Shown: positions 9,048 through 18,551 of the stretch, piece by piece
How the letters are laid out: each line of letters starts with the position of its first letter
Numbering within the stretch: the first letter of the stretch is position 1
DNA from: Pseudomonas benzenivorans
GTDB taxonomy: Bacteria; Pseudomonadota; Gammaproteobacteria; Pseudomonadales; Pseudomonadaceae
Assembly (NCBI RefSeq): GCF_024397895.1
Contig: NZ_CP073346.1
Span: 248,001-312,000, forward strand
DNA: 64,000 nt
Reading direction: 5' to 3'
The notes under the pieces: generated by a model
What the model was told of the DNA's origin: nothing
Databases searched by the model: none
What the model saw: the letters and a program-made list of their open reading frames with translations, nothing else
Position numbers and translations under genes: made by a program

Positions 9048-9869
9048 TCAGTCGGCGAACTCCGGCTTCTGCTTGCTCATATGGGCGGCCATGGCCACTC
9101 GCAGATCGGCCGACTGGAGCATCGCGGCATTCCAGGTGGCGACGTACTCCAGGCCGTCGTCGACCCGATGGTCGCGCATGTAGCGAATCATTTCCTTGGT
9201 GCCGCGCACGGCGATCGGCGACTTGGCGGCAATCTCCCGGGCGATTTCCATTACCCCGTCGAGCAACGCCGTGGCATCGCTGAACGTACGGTTGACCAGG
9301 CCGATGCGGCGCGCTTCTTCACCGTCGATGGTCTGCCCGGTGAAGGCCAGCTCGCGCATCATGCCATCGCCGATGATCCGCGGCAGGCGCTGCAGCGTGC
9401 CAACGTCCGCGGCCATGCCGATGTCGATCTCCTTGATCGAGAACTGCGCATCGCCGGTGGCGTAACGCATGTCGCAGGCCGAGATCAGGTCGATTGCGCC
9501 GCCCAGGCAATAGCCCTGGATCGCTGCCAGCACCGGCTTGCGGCACTGGTCGACGGCATTGAAGGAGGCCTGCAGTTCGAGGATCTTGCGGCGCAGGGCC
9601 TCGGCATTGCGGCCGACGTCCTTGCCCAGTTGACTGCCCACCTGGGCCAGCATCATCAGGTCGATGCCCGAAGAGAAGTGCTTGCCGGCCCCCGACAGAA
9701 CCACCACCCGGGCCTCGTCCGTGGCATCGACCCAGCGGAAGATCTCGATGATCTCCGACCAGAAGTCGGCGTTCATCGCATTGACCTTTTCCGGACGATT
9801 GATCGCGACATGGGCAATTTTATCTGCCAACTCGACGCGAAAGGCTTTGTAGTCGGACACGGCAGTCAT
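9048..9869 (-). CDS. Crotonase (enoyl-CoA hydratase/isomerase) family protein
   Basis: 273 residues starting MTAVSDYKAFRVE (ATG 9869); the longer reading to 9926 would need a TTG start and adds a non-homologous leader. Family signatures: INRPEKVNAMNADFW, the oxyanion-hole segment LSGAGKHFSSGIDL and the second one IQGYCLGGAIDLISACDMR, with acidic residues in FSIKEIDIGM. The length and sequence fit delta(3,5)-delta(2,4)-dienoyl-CoA isomerase-like or enoyl-CoA hydratase enzymes of fatty acid oxidation. Gene order nudC-559 aa-crotonase-ldcA matches the core order of Pseudomonas. Confidence 0.85.
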   Translation of the reverse strand: MTAVSDYKAFRVELADKIAHVAINRPEKVNAMNADFWSEIIEIFRWVDATDEARVVVLSGAGKHFSSGIDLMMLAQVGSQLGKDVGRNAEALRRKILELQASFNAVDQCRKPVLAAIQGYCLGGAIDLISACDMRYATGDAQFSIKEIDIGMAADVGTLQRLPRIIGDGMMRELAFTGQTIDGEEARRIGLVNRTFSDATALLDGVMEIAREIAAKSPIAVRGTKEMIRYMRDHRVDDGLEYVATWNAAMLQSADLRVAMAAHMSKQKPEFAD

Positions 9870-10101
9870 CCTCAGGCAGAGCGCGCGGGCGCGCTTAGAT
9901 AGATTCTTGGGATTAGAATCGGGCAACTATAACAAGGACGCGGTCAATGTCGATGCCGGTCACTGTGACGCAGGACACGTCACGCAACTTCAGTCGCCGT
10001 TTGAGTCCCGGCGGTAAGCGTTTGATCTGCCGAAGATACCAGTGTCGTGATTTCCCTGTGCCCGCCCCCGGCGGGTCCAGCACCTGGGGGCAGCAGAGCG
10101 C

Positions 10102-12369
10102 CTAGACCTTGATGCAATCGACCGTGTAGAGCGTGCCCTGGCCCCCCTCCTGTCGCTGCAGGCCGTGCACATCGGCATCGAAGCCGGGGAAGCTGTGGTC
10201 GAAGGTACGGGCGAACGCCAGGTAATCGATGATCGCCCGGGTGGCGGGTGTGAAGCGCTCGCCCGGCATGATCAGCGGAATACCAGGTGGGTATGGCACC
10301 AGCATGACCGCGGCGATGCGGCCATCGAGCTGATCGATCGGCACCGCTTCGACTTCGCCACGCACCAACTGGTTGTAGGCATCGGCCGGCTTCATCGCCA
10401 CCTCCGGCAGCACCGTGTACATGCGCTTGAGCGCCTTGGCCGTGGCGTTCTCGCGGTAGCAGGCGTGCAACGCATCGCACAGGTCACGCAGGCCCATGCC
10501 GTGGTACTGCGCGCCGCCGGCCTTGGCAACGGAAGGCAGGGCATCGACCAGGGCCAGGTTGGCGTCGTAGCTGCGCTTGAACTCCAGCAGCTCGGTCAGC
10601 AGGGTGCTCCACTTGCCCTTGGTGATGCCCATGGAGAACAGCACCAGAAAGGAATACAGCCCGGTCTTTTCCACCACCAGGCCGCGCTCCCAGAGGAACT
10701 TGCCGACCACTGCCGCGGGAATGCCGGTTTCATCCAGCTTGCCGCCGGCGGTCAGGCCCGGCGTGACCAGGGTGACCTTGATCGGATCGAGCAGCACATA
10801 GTCCTCGGCCACCTCGCCGAAACCGTGCCACTCGGCCTGCGGCTGCAGCAGCCAGTCGGTGGTGGCCACCTCCTCCGCGCCCTCGGCCCGGGGCGGCTGC
10901 CAGATGCTGAACCACCAGTCGTCGGCGCTGAGGTTCTGCCGCAGGTGGGCCAGGGCGCGGCGAAAGCTCAGGGCCTCGTCGAAGGTTTCCTGGATCAGCG
11001 AACGTCCGGCCGGCCCCTCCATCATCGCCGAAGCGACGTCGAGCGAGGCGATGATGCCGTACTGCGGCGAGGTGGAGATGTGCATCATGAAGGCTTCGTT
11101 GAAGCGGTCGCAGTCCAGCTGTCGGCTGCCGCTGTCCTGCACGTGGATCATCGAAGCCTGGCTGAAGGCCGCCAGCAGTTTGTGGGTGGAGTGGGTGGTG
11201 AACACCAGCGGGCCCTCGTCCTCCCGTGAGGTGCCCATGCCGTAGCGCCCGGCATAGAACTCATGGAAGGCCGCATAGGCGTACCAGGCCTCGTCGAAAT
11301 GCAGCACCTCGACGCTGTCACCCAGGGTCTGCTTGATCAGCTCGGCGTTGTAACACAGGCCGTCGTAGGTCGAGTTGGTCACCACGGCGAGCTTGACCTT
11401 CTGCATGGCGCCTGGCGCACGGGCCTGGGCCAGCGGGCTGGCGGCGATCTTGGCCTGGATCGACTCAGGGGAAAACTCGCTCAGCGGGATCGGCCCGATG
11501 ATGCCCAGCTCGTTGCGCTCCGGGCTCAGGTACAGCGGGATCGCGCCGGTCATGATGATCGAATGGAGGATCGACTTGTGGCAGTTGCGGTCGACCAGCA
11601 CCAGGTCGTCGCGGGCGACCATGCTGTGCCAGACGATCTTGTTGGCCGTCGAGGTGCCATTGATCACGAAATAGGTATGGTCGGCGCCGAAATTGCGCGC
11701 GGCCCTGGCTTCCGCCTCGGCCAGGGGGCCGGTGTGATCGAGCAGCGACCCCAGCTCCGGCACCGACACCGATAGGTCGGAGCGCAGCGTGTTCTCGCCG
11801 AAGAACTGATGAAAGGCCTGCCCCACCGGGCTCTTGCGATAGGCCACGCCGCCGCCGTGTCCCGGCGTGTGCCACGAATAGTTGGACTGGGCGGTGTGCT
11901 GCACCAGCGCCTTGAAGAAGGGCGGCAGCAGGCCGTCGAGGTAGTTGCGCGCGGCGCGGGCGACCTGGCGGGCGAGGAACGGCACGGTGTCTTCGAACAG
12001 GTAGAGGATGCCGCGCAGCTGGTTGAGGTCGGCCATGGCCTCGGCCGGGGCATTCTCGATGGTGACCTGCTCGCCGAGGGCGAAGATCGGCAACTGCGGC
12101 GCCCGCACCCGGGCGATACGGATCAGCTCGACCATGTCCTGCAGCAGGTGCTTGTTCTCCCCCGCCCCCTCTGCCGTCACCAGGATGCAGGCCAGGCCGT
12201 GGTGGGTCGAGGCGACGATGCGGCCTTCCGCCGAGCTGGCGGTGGAGACGATGCTGAAACCGTCCTGCTCCAGTTCCTGGGCGATGGCCCGCACCCGCTC
12301 GCCGGCCACGGTGTCGGCCTTGATGTCGCGGTGGACGATCAGTACGGGGAACTTGAGGTCTTTGTACAT
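10102..12369 (-). CDS. ldcA: Lysine-specific Orn/Lys/Arg decarboxylase (LdcA type)
   Basis: 755-residue fold-I PLP decarboxylase; start ATG 12369 (MYKDLKFPVLIVHRD), the usual LdcA start, rather than the longer reading to 12432. N-terminal wing (receiver-like) domain to about residue 130, then the PLP domain with NYSWHTPGHGGG, FVINGTSTANK, FDEAWYAYAAFH, and the PLP lysine in TTHSTHKLLAAF (about Lys397), then the C-terminal domain. It converts lysine to cadaverine; some family members take arginine or ornithine. The presence of other lysine genes (dehydrogenase, importer, hglS, amaB) in the window agrees with lysine as substrate. Confidence 0.85.
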   Translation of the reverse strand: MYKDLKFPVLIVHRDIKADTVAGERVRAIAQELEQDGFSIVSTASSAEGRIVASTHHGLACILVTAEGAGENKHLLQDMVELIRIARVRAPQLPIFALGEQVTIENAPAEAMADLNQLRGILYLFEDTVPFLARQVARAARNYLDGLLPPFFKALVQHTAQSNYSWHTPGHGGGVAYRKSPVGQAFHQFFGENTLRSDLSVSVPELGSLLDHTGPLAEAEARAARNFGADHTYFVINGTSTANKIVWHSMVARDDLVLVDRNCHKSILHSIIMTGAIPLYLSPERNELGIIGPIPLSEFSPESIQAKIAASPLAQARAPGAMQKVKLAVVTNSTYDGLCYNAELIKQTLGDSVEVLHFDEAWYAYAAFHEFYAGRYGMGTSREDEGPLVFTTHSTHKLLAAFSQASMIHVQDSGSRQLDCDRFNEAFMMHISTSPQYGIIASLDVASAMMEGPAGRSLIQETFDEALSFRRALAHLRQNLSADDWWFSIWQPPRAEGAEEVATTDWLLQPQAEWHGFGEVAEDYVLLDPIKVTLVTPGLTAGGKLDETGIPAAVVGKFLWERGLVVEKTGLYSFLVLFSMGITKGKWSTLLTELLEFKRSYDANLALVDALPSVAKAGGAQYHGMGLRDLCDALHACYRENATAKALKRMYTVLPEVAMKPADAYNQLVRGEVEAVPIDQLDGRIAAVMLVPYPPGIPLIMPGERFTPATRAIIDYLAFARTFDHSFPGFDADVHGLQRQEGGQGTLYTVDCIKV

Positions 12370-12621
12370 GGCGGCTCCTGCGCGGCGGATAAGGGATTGC
12401 CTGCCCTCAGGGTAGAGGCTCCAGGGCGCCATGTGGCAGGAAAGTTATAAGGCGAAGCCGAAGCTGTCACGAATGCCCTGCCGCAGAAATCGTCTTAATG
12501 ACTCGCCAATACGTCTAATTGAAGGCTTTTTTCATCCCTTTGCCTGGTTGTGAGTCTTATTGTCGAACCAACTGCTCTCTAGACTGGCCCCATCTGACAC
12601 GCAACCTTGGAGATAACAACA

Positions 12622-13719
12622 ATGAACGTCCTCCTGCTCGGCGCGGGCCACATCGGCTACACCATCGCTCAACTGCTGCACACATCCGGCGACTACCAGG
12701 TGCTGGTGGCCGACCGCGACGCCCACTCGCTGCAGGCGATCGCCGACCTGGGCATCGCCACCCGCGAGCTCGATTCGGCCGACAGCCAGGCCCTGGAAGC
12801 CGCCATGCAGGGCCAGGACGCGGTGCTCAACGCCCTGCCCTATCACATGGCCATCGCCGTAGCCAAAGCCGCCAAGGCCACCGCCACCCACTACTTCGAC
12901 CTGACCGAAGACGTGCACGCGACCAAGACCATCATGGAGCTGGCCAAGGACGCCAAGACCGCCTTCATGCCGCAGTGCGGCCTGGCGCCGGGCTTCATCG
13001 GCATCGCCGCCCACTCCCTGGCGCGCCACTTCGACAGCGTGCGCGAGGTGAAGATGCGCGTCGGCGCCCTGCCCGAGTTCCCCACCAACGCCCTGAAGTA
13101 CAACCTGACATGGAGCGTCGACGGCCTGGTCAACGAGTACTGCCACCCCTGCGAGGCCATCCGCAACGGCAAGCTGCAGATGGTCCAGGCGCTGGAAGGC
13201 CTGGAGCACTTCTCCCTGGACGGCGTCGAGTACGAGGCCTTCAACACCTCCGGCGGCCTCGGCACCCTGTGCGAGACCCTGGCAGGCAAGGTCGAGGTAC
13301 TGGACTACAAGACCGTGCGCTACCCCGGCCACCGCGACCTGATGAAGTTCCTCCTGGAAGACCTGCGCCTGGCCGGCAACCAGGACAAGCTCAAGGACAT
13401 TCTGCGCGGCGCGGTGCCCAGCACCATGCAGGACGTGGTCCTGGTGTTCGTCACCGTCAACGGCCTGCGCGGCGGCAAGCTGGTGCAGGACGTGTTCAGC
13501 CGCAAGATCTTCGCCGCCGAACAGAACGGCCGCCTGACCAGCGCCATCCAGATCACCACCGCTGCCGGCATCTGCGCGGCCCTGGACCTGTTCCGCGAGC
13601 AGCGCCTGCCGCAGTCGGGCTTCATCAGCCAGGAGCAGGTTTCGCTGGAAGACTTCCTGGCCAACCGCTTCGGCCAGGCCTACGAGGAGCAAGAGGTGCA
13701 GACTCAAGAAGCCGCCTAA
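12622..13719 (+). CDS. Saccharopine dehydrogenase family protein, probable lysine 6-dehydrogenase
   Basis: 365 residues from ATG 12622, with TTGGAGATAACAACA as ribosome binding site. N-terminal Rossmann fold MNVLLLGAGHIGYTIAQLL, then segments characteristic of the saccharopine dehydrogenase/lysine 6-dehydrogenase group: DAVLNALPYHMAIAVAKAA, MPQCGLAPGFIGIAA, YEAFNTSGGLGTLCETL and VLDYKTVRYPGHRDLMKFL. Single-domain enzymes of this kind oxidise the epsilon-amino group of lysine to allysine/piperideine-6-carboxylate. That product is the substrate of AmaB encoded at 35.3 kb (inference). Next to it are an Lrp regulator and a basic amino acid importer. A strong terminator follows. Confidence 0.8.
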   Translation: MNVLLLGAGHIGYTIAQLLHTSGDYQVLVADRDAHSLQAIADLGIATRELDSADSQALEAAMQGQDAVLNALPYHMAIAVAKAAKATATHYFDLTEDVHATKTIMELAKDAKTAFMPQCGLAPGFIGIAAHSLARHFDSVREVKMRVGALPEFPTNALKYNLTWSVDGLVNEYCHPCEAIRNGKLQMVQALEGLEHFSLDGVEYEAFNTSGGLGTLCETLAGKVEVLDYKTVRYPGHRDLMKFLLEDLRLAGNQDKLKDILRGAVPSTMQDVVLVFVTVNGLRGGKLVQDVFSRKIFAAEQNGRLTSAIQITTAAGICAALDLFREQRLPQSGFISQEQVSLEDFLANRFGQAYEEQEVQTQEAA

Positions 13720-13736
13720 GCCTCGGCGAGTCACCG

Positions 13737-13779
13737 ATCCCCGGTCGCCGGCAGCTCTGCCGGCGACCGGGGATTTTTC
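13737..13779 (+). terminator. Rho-independent terminator
   Basis: A 15-bp stem ATCCCCGGTCGCCGG / CCGGCGACCGGGGAT followed by TTTTT, 18 bases after the dehydrogenase stop codon. Confidence 0.9.
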
Positions 13780-13837
13780 GTTTGGCCATCCACTTACCAC
13801 CCCTTCGCAGGCTAGGTGCCCACGCAACCATTCCTGC

Positions 13838-14299
13838 CTAGAGCTTCTGTCCGCGATCCAGCTTGCACGACAGGATGATCGAGGTGGTGGTCTTCTCCAC
13901 TCCATCGACCTCGCCGATCTCGTCCAGCAACTGGTCGAGGCGCTCCGGCGAGTCGGCGCGCAGCCAGGCGACGAAATCGAACTCGCCGCTCACGGTGCAC
14001 AGCTGCTGCACCTCGGCCATGCTGGTCAGGCGGCGCAGCACCTCCTTGCCGGAGCGTGGCTGCAGGGTGATGCCGACATAGGCCTGCAGGCCACCGTCCA
14101 TCACGCGCTGGCCCAGGCGCAGGCCATAACCGGTGATGACCTTGTTCTTTTCCAGGCGGGCGATGCGCGAGATCACCGTGGTGCGGGCAATACCCAGCTT
14201 GCGCGCCAGCATGGCCACGCTCTCGCGGGCATTGAGCTGCAGCGCGGCGATCAGCTGCCGGTCGATATCGTCCAGGCGCAGCGGGTTCAAATCAGACAT
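13838..14299 (-). CDS. Lrp/AsnC family transcriptional regulator
   Basis: 153 residues. N-terminal winged HTH (LDDIDRQLIAALQLNARESV ... KLGIARTTVISRIARLE, residues 8-52) and C-terminal RAM ligand-binding domain (GGLQAYVGITLQPRSGKEVL onward). Lrp/AsnC proteins bind an amino acid and control nearby catabolic or transport genes. Lying between the lysine dehydrogenase and the basic amino acid ABC operon, lysine is the likely effector (inference). It is convergent with the dehydrogenase, so it would act in trans on that promoter about 1.6 kb away or on the ABC operon. Confidence 0.9.
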   Translation of the reverse strand: MSDLNPLRLDDIDRQLIAALQLNARESVAMLARKLGIARTTVISRIARLEKNKVITGYGLRLGQRVMDGGLQAYVGITLQPRSGKEVLRRLTSMAEVQQLCTVSGEFDFVAWLRADSPERLDQLLDEIGEVDGVEKTTTSIILSCKLDRGQKL

Positions 14300-14528
14300 T
14301 CAGGACCAACCTCAAGAACTCACAAGACAACGAAACGCCGCCCGGCAAGGCCGGCCAGCGTTGGCAATTTTCTGATCACACTGCGACTCGGGCGCCTTCC
14401 TCTGGAGGCGCCCAAGTCGGTCTGCATGGCGTCAAGGACGCCAGCGCAGTCTGCTTATGCGCCGGTGCTGCGTAAAGCAGCCGGCGCGTTCCTGCCTCTC
14501 GCCTCGGGCGGCACTGGGCGCAGGCGGC

Positions 14529-15218
14529 TCAGCGTCCCTGGCAGGCGTCCACCCGCAGGCGCCGCTCCAGCAGGCGGAAGCACTGCACCAGCAGATAAGC
14601 AGCTACCAGATAGAACAGGCCGGCGGCGAAGAAGATCTCCACCGGCTGGTAGGTGCGGGCGATGATGGTGCGCGACATGCCGGTCAGCTCCAGCAGGGTG
14701 ATGGTGCTGGCCAGTGCACTGGCCTTGAGCATCAGGATCACCTCGTTGCTGTAGGCCGGCAGGCCGATACGCGCGGCGCGCGGCAGGACGATGTACAGCA
14801 AGGTCTGCCAGCGCGCCATGCCCAGGGCCCGCGCCGCCTCGATCTCCCCGGGCGGAATCGCCTGGATCGCGCCACGCAGGATCTCGGCGATGTAGGCGGC
14901 CGTATGCAGGGTCAGGGTGACGATGGCGCACCAGTAGGCGTCGCGCAGGTAGGGCCACAGCGGTCCTTCGCGCACCGCCTCGAACTGCGCCAGGCCGTAG
15001 TAGACCAGGAACAACTGCACCAGCAGTGGCGTGCCGCGGAAGAAGAAGATGTAGGCGTAGGGCAGCGCGCGCAACCACCAGTGCCGCGAGGCTCGGGCGA
15101 TGCCCAGGGGAATGGCCAGGATCAGCCCGGCGATCACCGCGATACCCACCAGCTCCAGGGTCAGCCAGGCGCCTTCGGCCAGGCGCGGCAGCCACTTGAC
15201 GATCAATTCCCAGTTCAT
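14529..15218 (-). CDS. ABC transporter permease, basic amino acid type (HisM-like)
   Basis: 229 residues; start MNWELIVKWLPRLAEGAW (ATG 15218), overlapping the stop of the HisQ-like gene by ATGA. Membrane segments near residues 16-36, 55-75, 85-105, 150-170 and 190-210. The EAA loop EAARALGMARWQTLLYIVLP is typical of polar amino acid uptake permeases. Forms the transmembrane pair with the HisQ-like subunit. The long in-frame extension to 15764 is an antisense-frame artefact over the neighbouring gene. Confidence 0.88.
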   Translation of the reverse strand: MNWELIVKWLPRLAEGAWLTLELVGIAVIAGLILAIPLGIARASRHWWLRALPYAYIFFFRGTPLLVQLFLVYYGLAQFEAVREGPLWPYLRDAYWCAIVTLTLHTAAYIAEILRGAIQAIPPGEIEAARALGMARWQTLLYIVLPRAARIGLPAYSNEVILMLKASALASTITLLELTGMSRTIIARTYQPVEIFFAAGLFYLVAAYLLVQCFRLLERRLRVDACQGR

Positions 15219-15910
15219 GCGGCGGCCCTCATGAAACCACGGCTGGCGCGCTTCTCGAGCAGGTGCAGGCCGATCATGGCGAGGATGGTCAGACTCAGAT
15301 AGATGAACGCGGCGACCAGGAAGAAGGTGAAGGGTTCCTTGCTGGCGGTCACGGCGATCTGCGAGCGGCGCATGATCTCCTCCAGGCCGATCACCGAGAC
15401 CAGCGCGGTGTCCTTCATCAGGATCATGAACAGGTTGCCCAGGCCCGGCAGGGCGATGCGCCACATCTGCGGCAGGATCAGCCGCCAGAAGATTCGCGGT
15501 TTGGACAGGCCGAGGGCCTGGCCGGCCTCGCGGTGGCCCCTGGGAATGGCCAGGATGGCACCGCGGAACACCTCGGTGGCGTAGGCGCCGAAGCACAGCC
15601 CCAAGGCGATCACCCCCGCAGCGAACGGCGACAGTTCCAGGCTGGCCACGCCGAGCAGGTCGGCCAGGCCGCGCATCAGGCTCACCGTGCCGAAGTAGAT
15701 CAGCAGCACCCAGAGCAGCTCGGGCACCCCGCGCACCAGCGTCGAGTACCCGCCGCCCAACCATTGCAGCGGCCTGTACGGCGAGGTCTTGGCCAGCGCG
15801 CCGAGCAGGCCGAGGACCAGGCCCAGGGACAACGCCGAAAGCGCCAGCTGGATGGTCATTCCGGCACCGGCGAGCAACGCCGGGCCGAACCCGTAGAGAT
15901 CAAGAGTCAT
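15215..15910 (-). CDS. ABC transporter permease, basic amino acid type (HisQ-like)
   Basis: 231 residues, beginning MTLDLYGFGPALLAGAGMT. HisQ/ArtQ-like: five hydrophobic helices and the EAA motif EAGQALGLSKPRIFWRLILP. Four-base overlap with the downstream HisM-like permease shows a single transcription unit: solute-binding protein, then HisQ-like, then HisM-like, with the ATPase upstream at 16780-17553. Confidence 0.9.
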   Translation of the reverse strand: MTLDLYGFGPALLAGAGMTIQLALSALSLGLVLGLLGALAKTSPYRPLQWLGGGYSTLVRGVPELLWVLLIYFGTVSLMRGLADLLGVASLELSPFAAGVIALGLCFGAYATEVFRGAILAIPRGHREAGQALGLSKPRIFWRLILPQMWRIALPGLGNLFMILMKDTALVSVIGLEEIMRRSQIAVTASKEPFTFFLVAAFIYLSLTILAMIGLHLLEKRASRGFMRAAA

Positions 15911-16009
15911 GGTAAGAACCTACGCCTGGGCTGGCGCGGACGCGGCGGCCCCTGGCCAGCTCATCGACCAACCAGGGGGACTGCCACAACGCCCTACCAG
16001 CAGGGACGA

Positions 16010-16762
16010 TCAGTAGATGCTGAAGGGGAAGTACTTGTCGTTGATCTGCTTGTAGGTGCCGTCGGCGACGATTTCCTTCAGCGCCGCGTTGAGCTTCTCG
16101 CGCAGCGGCTCGCCCTTGCGCACGGCGATGCCGATCTTGTCGTTGTCGAACACCGGCTCGCCCTTGAACTCGAAGCCCTTGCCGGCATCGCTCTTGAGCC
16201 ATTCCCAGTTGACGAAGGTGTCGGCCAACACACCGTCGAGGCGCCCGGACGTGAGGTCCAGGTAGGCGTTCTCCTGGGTGTCGTAGAGCTTGATGTCGAC
16301 CACGTCATCGAGGTTGTCTTCCAGCCAGGTGCCGGCGATGGTCGCGCGCTGGGCGCCGATCACCTTGCCCTTGAGGCTGGCTTCGTCGGTCTTGAACTCG
16401 CTGCCTTTGGGCGCGATGAACTGCAGCTTGTTGGTGTAGTACGGCTCGGTGAAGTCCACCGCCTGCTGGCGCTCCTCGGTGATCGACATGGAGGCGACCA
16501 GGAAGTCGAACTTCCTGGCGTTCAGCGCCGGGATGATGCCGTCCCAGTCGGAGGTGACCACTTCGCATTCGGCCTGCATCTTGGCGCACAGGGCCTGGGC
16601 GATCTCGATGTCGAAGCCGACCACCTGGCCACCGGCGTCGATCAGGTTGAACGGCGGGTAGGCGCCTTCGGTGCCGATCTTCAGCTTGTCGGCGGCCACG
16701 GCGTAGGTGCCGAAGGCCAGGGTGGCGGCCGCAGCCAGCAGGATCTTCTTGTAGTTATGCAT
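16010..16762 (-). CDS. Periplasmic basic amino acid-binding protein (ArgT/HisJ-like)
   Basis: 250 residues. ATG 16762 is preceded by GGAG nine bases upstream, giving MHNYKKILLAAAATLAFGTYAVAADKLK, a clean Sec signal peptide with cleavage after AVA. Mature domain shows family 3 solute-binding motifs: IGTEGAYPPFNLIDAGGQVV, GFDIEIAQALCAKM, DGIIPALNARKFDFLVASMS, ITEERQQAVDFTEPYY. HisJ/ArgT-like lengths and motifs indicate lysine/arginine/ornithine or histidine as ligand. Encoded between the ATPase and the permeases. Confidence 0.9.
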   Translation of the reverse strand: MHNYKKILLAAAATLAFGTYAVAADKLKIGTEGAYPPFNLIDAGGQVVGFDIEIAQALCAKMQAECEVVTSDWDGIIPALNARKFDFLVASMSITEERQQAVDFTEPYYTNKLQFIAPKGSEFKTDEASLKGKVIGAQRATIAGTWLEDNLDDVVDIKLYDTQENAYLDLTSGRLDGVLADTFVNWEWLKSDAGKGFEFKGEPVFDNDKIGIAVRKGEPLREKLNAALKEIVADGTYKQINDKYFPFSIY

Positions 16763-16779
16763 GCGATGTAGCTCCATTT

Positions 16780-17553
16780 TCAGTGGTTACTGGACATGAA
16801 CTGCTTGCAGCGCGCCGACTGCGGGTTGTCGAACACCTGCGCCGGCGTGCCCTGCTCTTCCACCAGGCCCTGGTGGAGGAACACCACCTCGCTGGACACC
16901 TGGCGGGCGAAACTCATCTCATGGGTCACCAGCAGCATGGTGCGGCCCTCCTCGGCCAGGGCGCGGATCACGCTGAGCACCTCCTGGACCATCTCCGGGT
17001 CGAGGGCCGAGGTCGGCTCGTCGAACAGGATCACCTTGGGCTCGATGCACAGGGTGCGGGCGATGGCCGCGCGCTGCTGCTGGCCGCCGGACAGCTGGTT
17101 CGGGTAGACGTGGCGCTTGTCGGCGATGCCGACCTTGGCCAGCAGGGCCTCGGCGCGCTCGGTGGCCTCGGCCCGGCTCAGCCCCAGCACCCGGCGCGGC
17201 GCCTCGGTGATGTTGTCGAGCACGCTCATGTGCGGCCACAGGTTGAAGTTCTGGAAGACGAAGCCCAGCTCGCTGCGCAGGCGGTTGATCTGCTTGCCGC
17301 TGGCCGCGTGCAGCTCACCACCCGCCCCGCGCTTGAGCTGCAGTTCTTCGCCATTGACGATGATCTGCCCCTTGTGCGGATTTTCCAGAAGATTGATGCA
17401 GCGCAGGAAGGTCGACTTGCCGGAGCCGGAAGAGCCGAGGATGGAGATCACGTCGCCGTCACGGGCGCCCAGCGAGATGCCCTTGAGCACCTCATGGTCA
17501 CCGTAGCGTTTGTGCAGGTCGCGAATCTCCAGGGCGAACGGAGAGCTGGTCAT
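16780..17553 (-). CDS. ABC transporter ATP-binding protein, basic amino acid type (HisP-like)
   Basis: 257 residues with Walker A ILGSSGSGKSTF (about residues 37-48), Q-loop FQNFNLWPH, signature NQLSGGQQQR, Walker B VILFDEPTSALD and switch His in LVTHEMSFA. HisP/GlnQ-type importer ATPase. First gene of the four-gene importer unit reading leftward; 17 bases separate it from the binding-protein start. Confidence 0.92.
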   Translation of the reverse strand: MTSSPFALEIRDLHKRYGDHEVLKGISLGARDGDVISILGSSGSGKSTFLRCINLLENPHKGQIIVNGEELQLKRGAGGELHAASGKQINRLRSELGFVFQNFNLWPHMSVLDNITEAPRRVLGLSRAEATERAEALLAKVGIADKRHVYPNQLSGGQQQRAAIARTLCIEPKVILFDEPTSALDPEMVQEVLSVIRALAEEGRTMLLVTHEMSFARQVSSEVVFLHQGLVEEQGTPAQVFDNPQSARCKQFMSSNH

Positions 17554-17911
17554 GCAGTACCTCTTATTATTCTTTTTACGCTTGGCAATACTGCCGACCG
17601 ATCATGCCACCGGCCTAACAGCGACGCGTCATCGACGGCCTTAATGGCGTCATCCACGGGCGAAACAGCGCATCACCCAGGCCCTGCGGGGCCGTTTGAG
17701 GCCGCCGGTCGAGAACGATGTAAACAAGGATGGCGGCGCCTCTCAAACGAAAAGAAGGACTCGGTTCATTCCAAAATCTATGAAACCTCCGGAGTCGCTG
17801 CGGTACCGCTCATCACCCGCCCGTCCGGCACCGATCGACGGTCGCGCCCAGGCCGGCACAGACCCTGCCCCGCGCTACGCTCATAGAGCTGGCTACCCCA
17901 GGAGGTGGAAA
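17554..17911. other. Intergenic region between divergent importer and gfa units
   Basis: 358 bp with no supportable gene. It must carry the promoters of the leftward importer operon (from 17553) and the rightward gfa gene (from 17912). An AT-rich stretch CTTATTATTCTTTTTACG lies just upstream of the importer. I could not assign a regulator site. Confidence 0.5.
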
Positions 17912-18490
17912 ATGGCTCACGAATTTTCGATTCATCCAGCGCTGGACAACGGCATCCAGCCGGGTGCCGATGACTTCGCCGGAGGCACCCTGGTCTGTCA
18001 CTGCCCCCAGAACCCGGTCAAGGTCAGGGTCGACGCACAGTCGGCGCACAACCACGCCTGCGGCTGCACCAAGTGCTGGAAGCCCAAGGGCGCCCTGTTC
18101 TCCGTGGTGGCGGTGGTGCCGCGGGACAAGGTCAGGGTCACAGAACAGGGTGAGAAACTCAGGGTGGTCGACCCCAAGGCCACCATCCAGCGGCACGCGT
18201 GCAGCCAATGTGGCGTGCACCTGTTCGGCCGCATCGAGAACAGCGCCCATCCCTTCTATGGGCTCGACTTCATCCATACCGAACTGTCGCCGGACCAGGG
18301 CTGGTCGGCCCCGCAATTCGCCGCCTTCGTATCCTCGATCATCGAGTCGGGTACCGATCCATCCCTGATGGGCGAGGTGCGCGCGCGCCTGAAGGGGCTC
18401 GGCCTGGAGCCCTATGACTGCCTGTCGCCGGCGCTGATGGATGCCATCGCCACCCACGTGGCCAAGGCTTCCGGCGCCCTGAAGGGCTGA
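17912..18490 (+). CDS. gfa: S-(hydroxymethyl)glutathione synthase
   Basis: 192 residues from ATG 17912, preceded by CAGGAGGTGGAAA, an ideal ribosome binding site; upstream in-frame reading to 17696 is rejected. Full-length GFA family zinc protein: [27 protein letters not shown] and [15 protein letters not shown] supply the cysteine ligands. It helps condense formaldehyde with glutathione, the first step of glutathione-dependent formaldehyde oxidation. No adhC or fghA neighbour is present here. Not to be confused with the short cassette-borne GFA relative at 25757-26164. Confidence 0.88.
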   Translation: MAHEFSIHPALDNGIQPGADDFAGGTLVCHCPQNPVKVRVDAQSAHNHACGCTKCWKPKGALFSVVAVVPRDKVRVTEQGEKLRVVDPKATIQRHACSQCGVHLFGRIENSAHPFYGLDFIHTELSPDQGWSAPQFAAFVSSIIESGTDPSLMGEVRARLKGLGLEPYDCLSPALMDAIATHVAKASGALKG

Positions 18491-18551
18491 GGCGCCGACT
18501 GGATGACCTGACCGGAGCCAGGGCCACGCCCTGGCCCGGCCAGCCGACCAA

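Noticed and set aside
15263..16771. 502-residue plus-strand open frame
   Set aside because: Antisense to the importer permease and binding-protein genes, which have clear signal peptide and ABC motifs.
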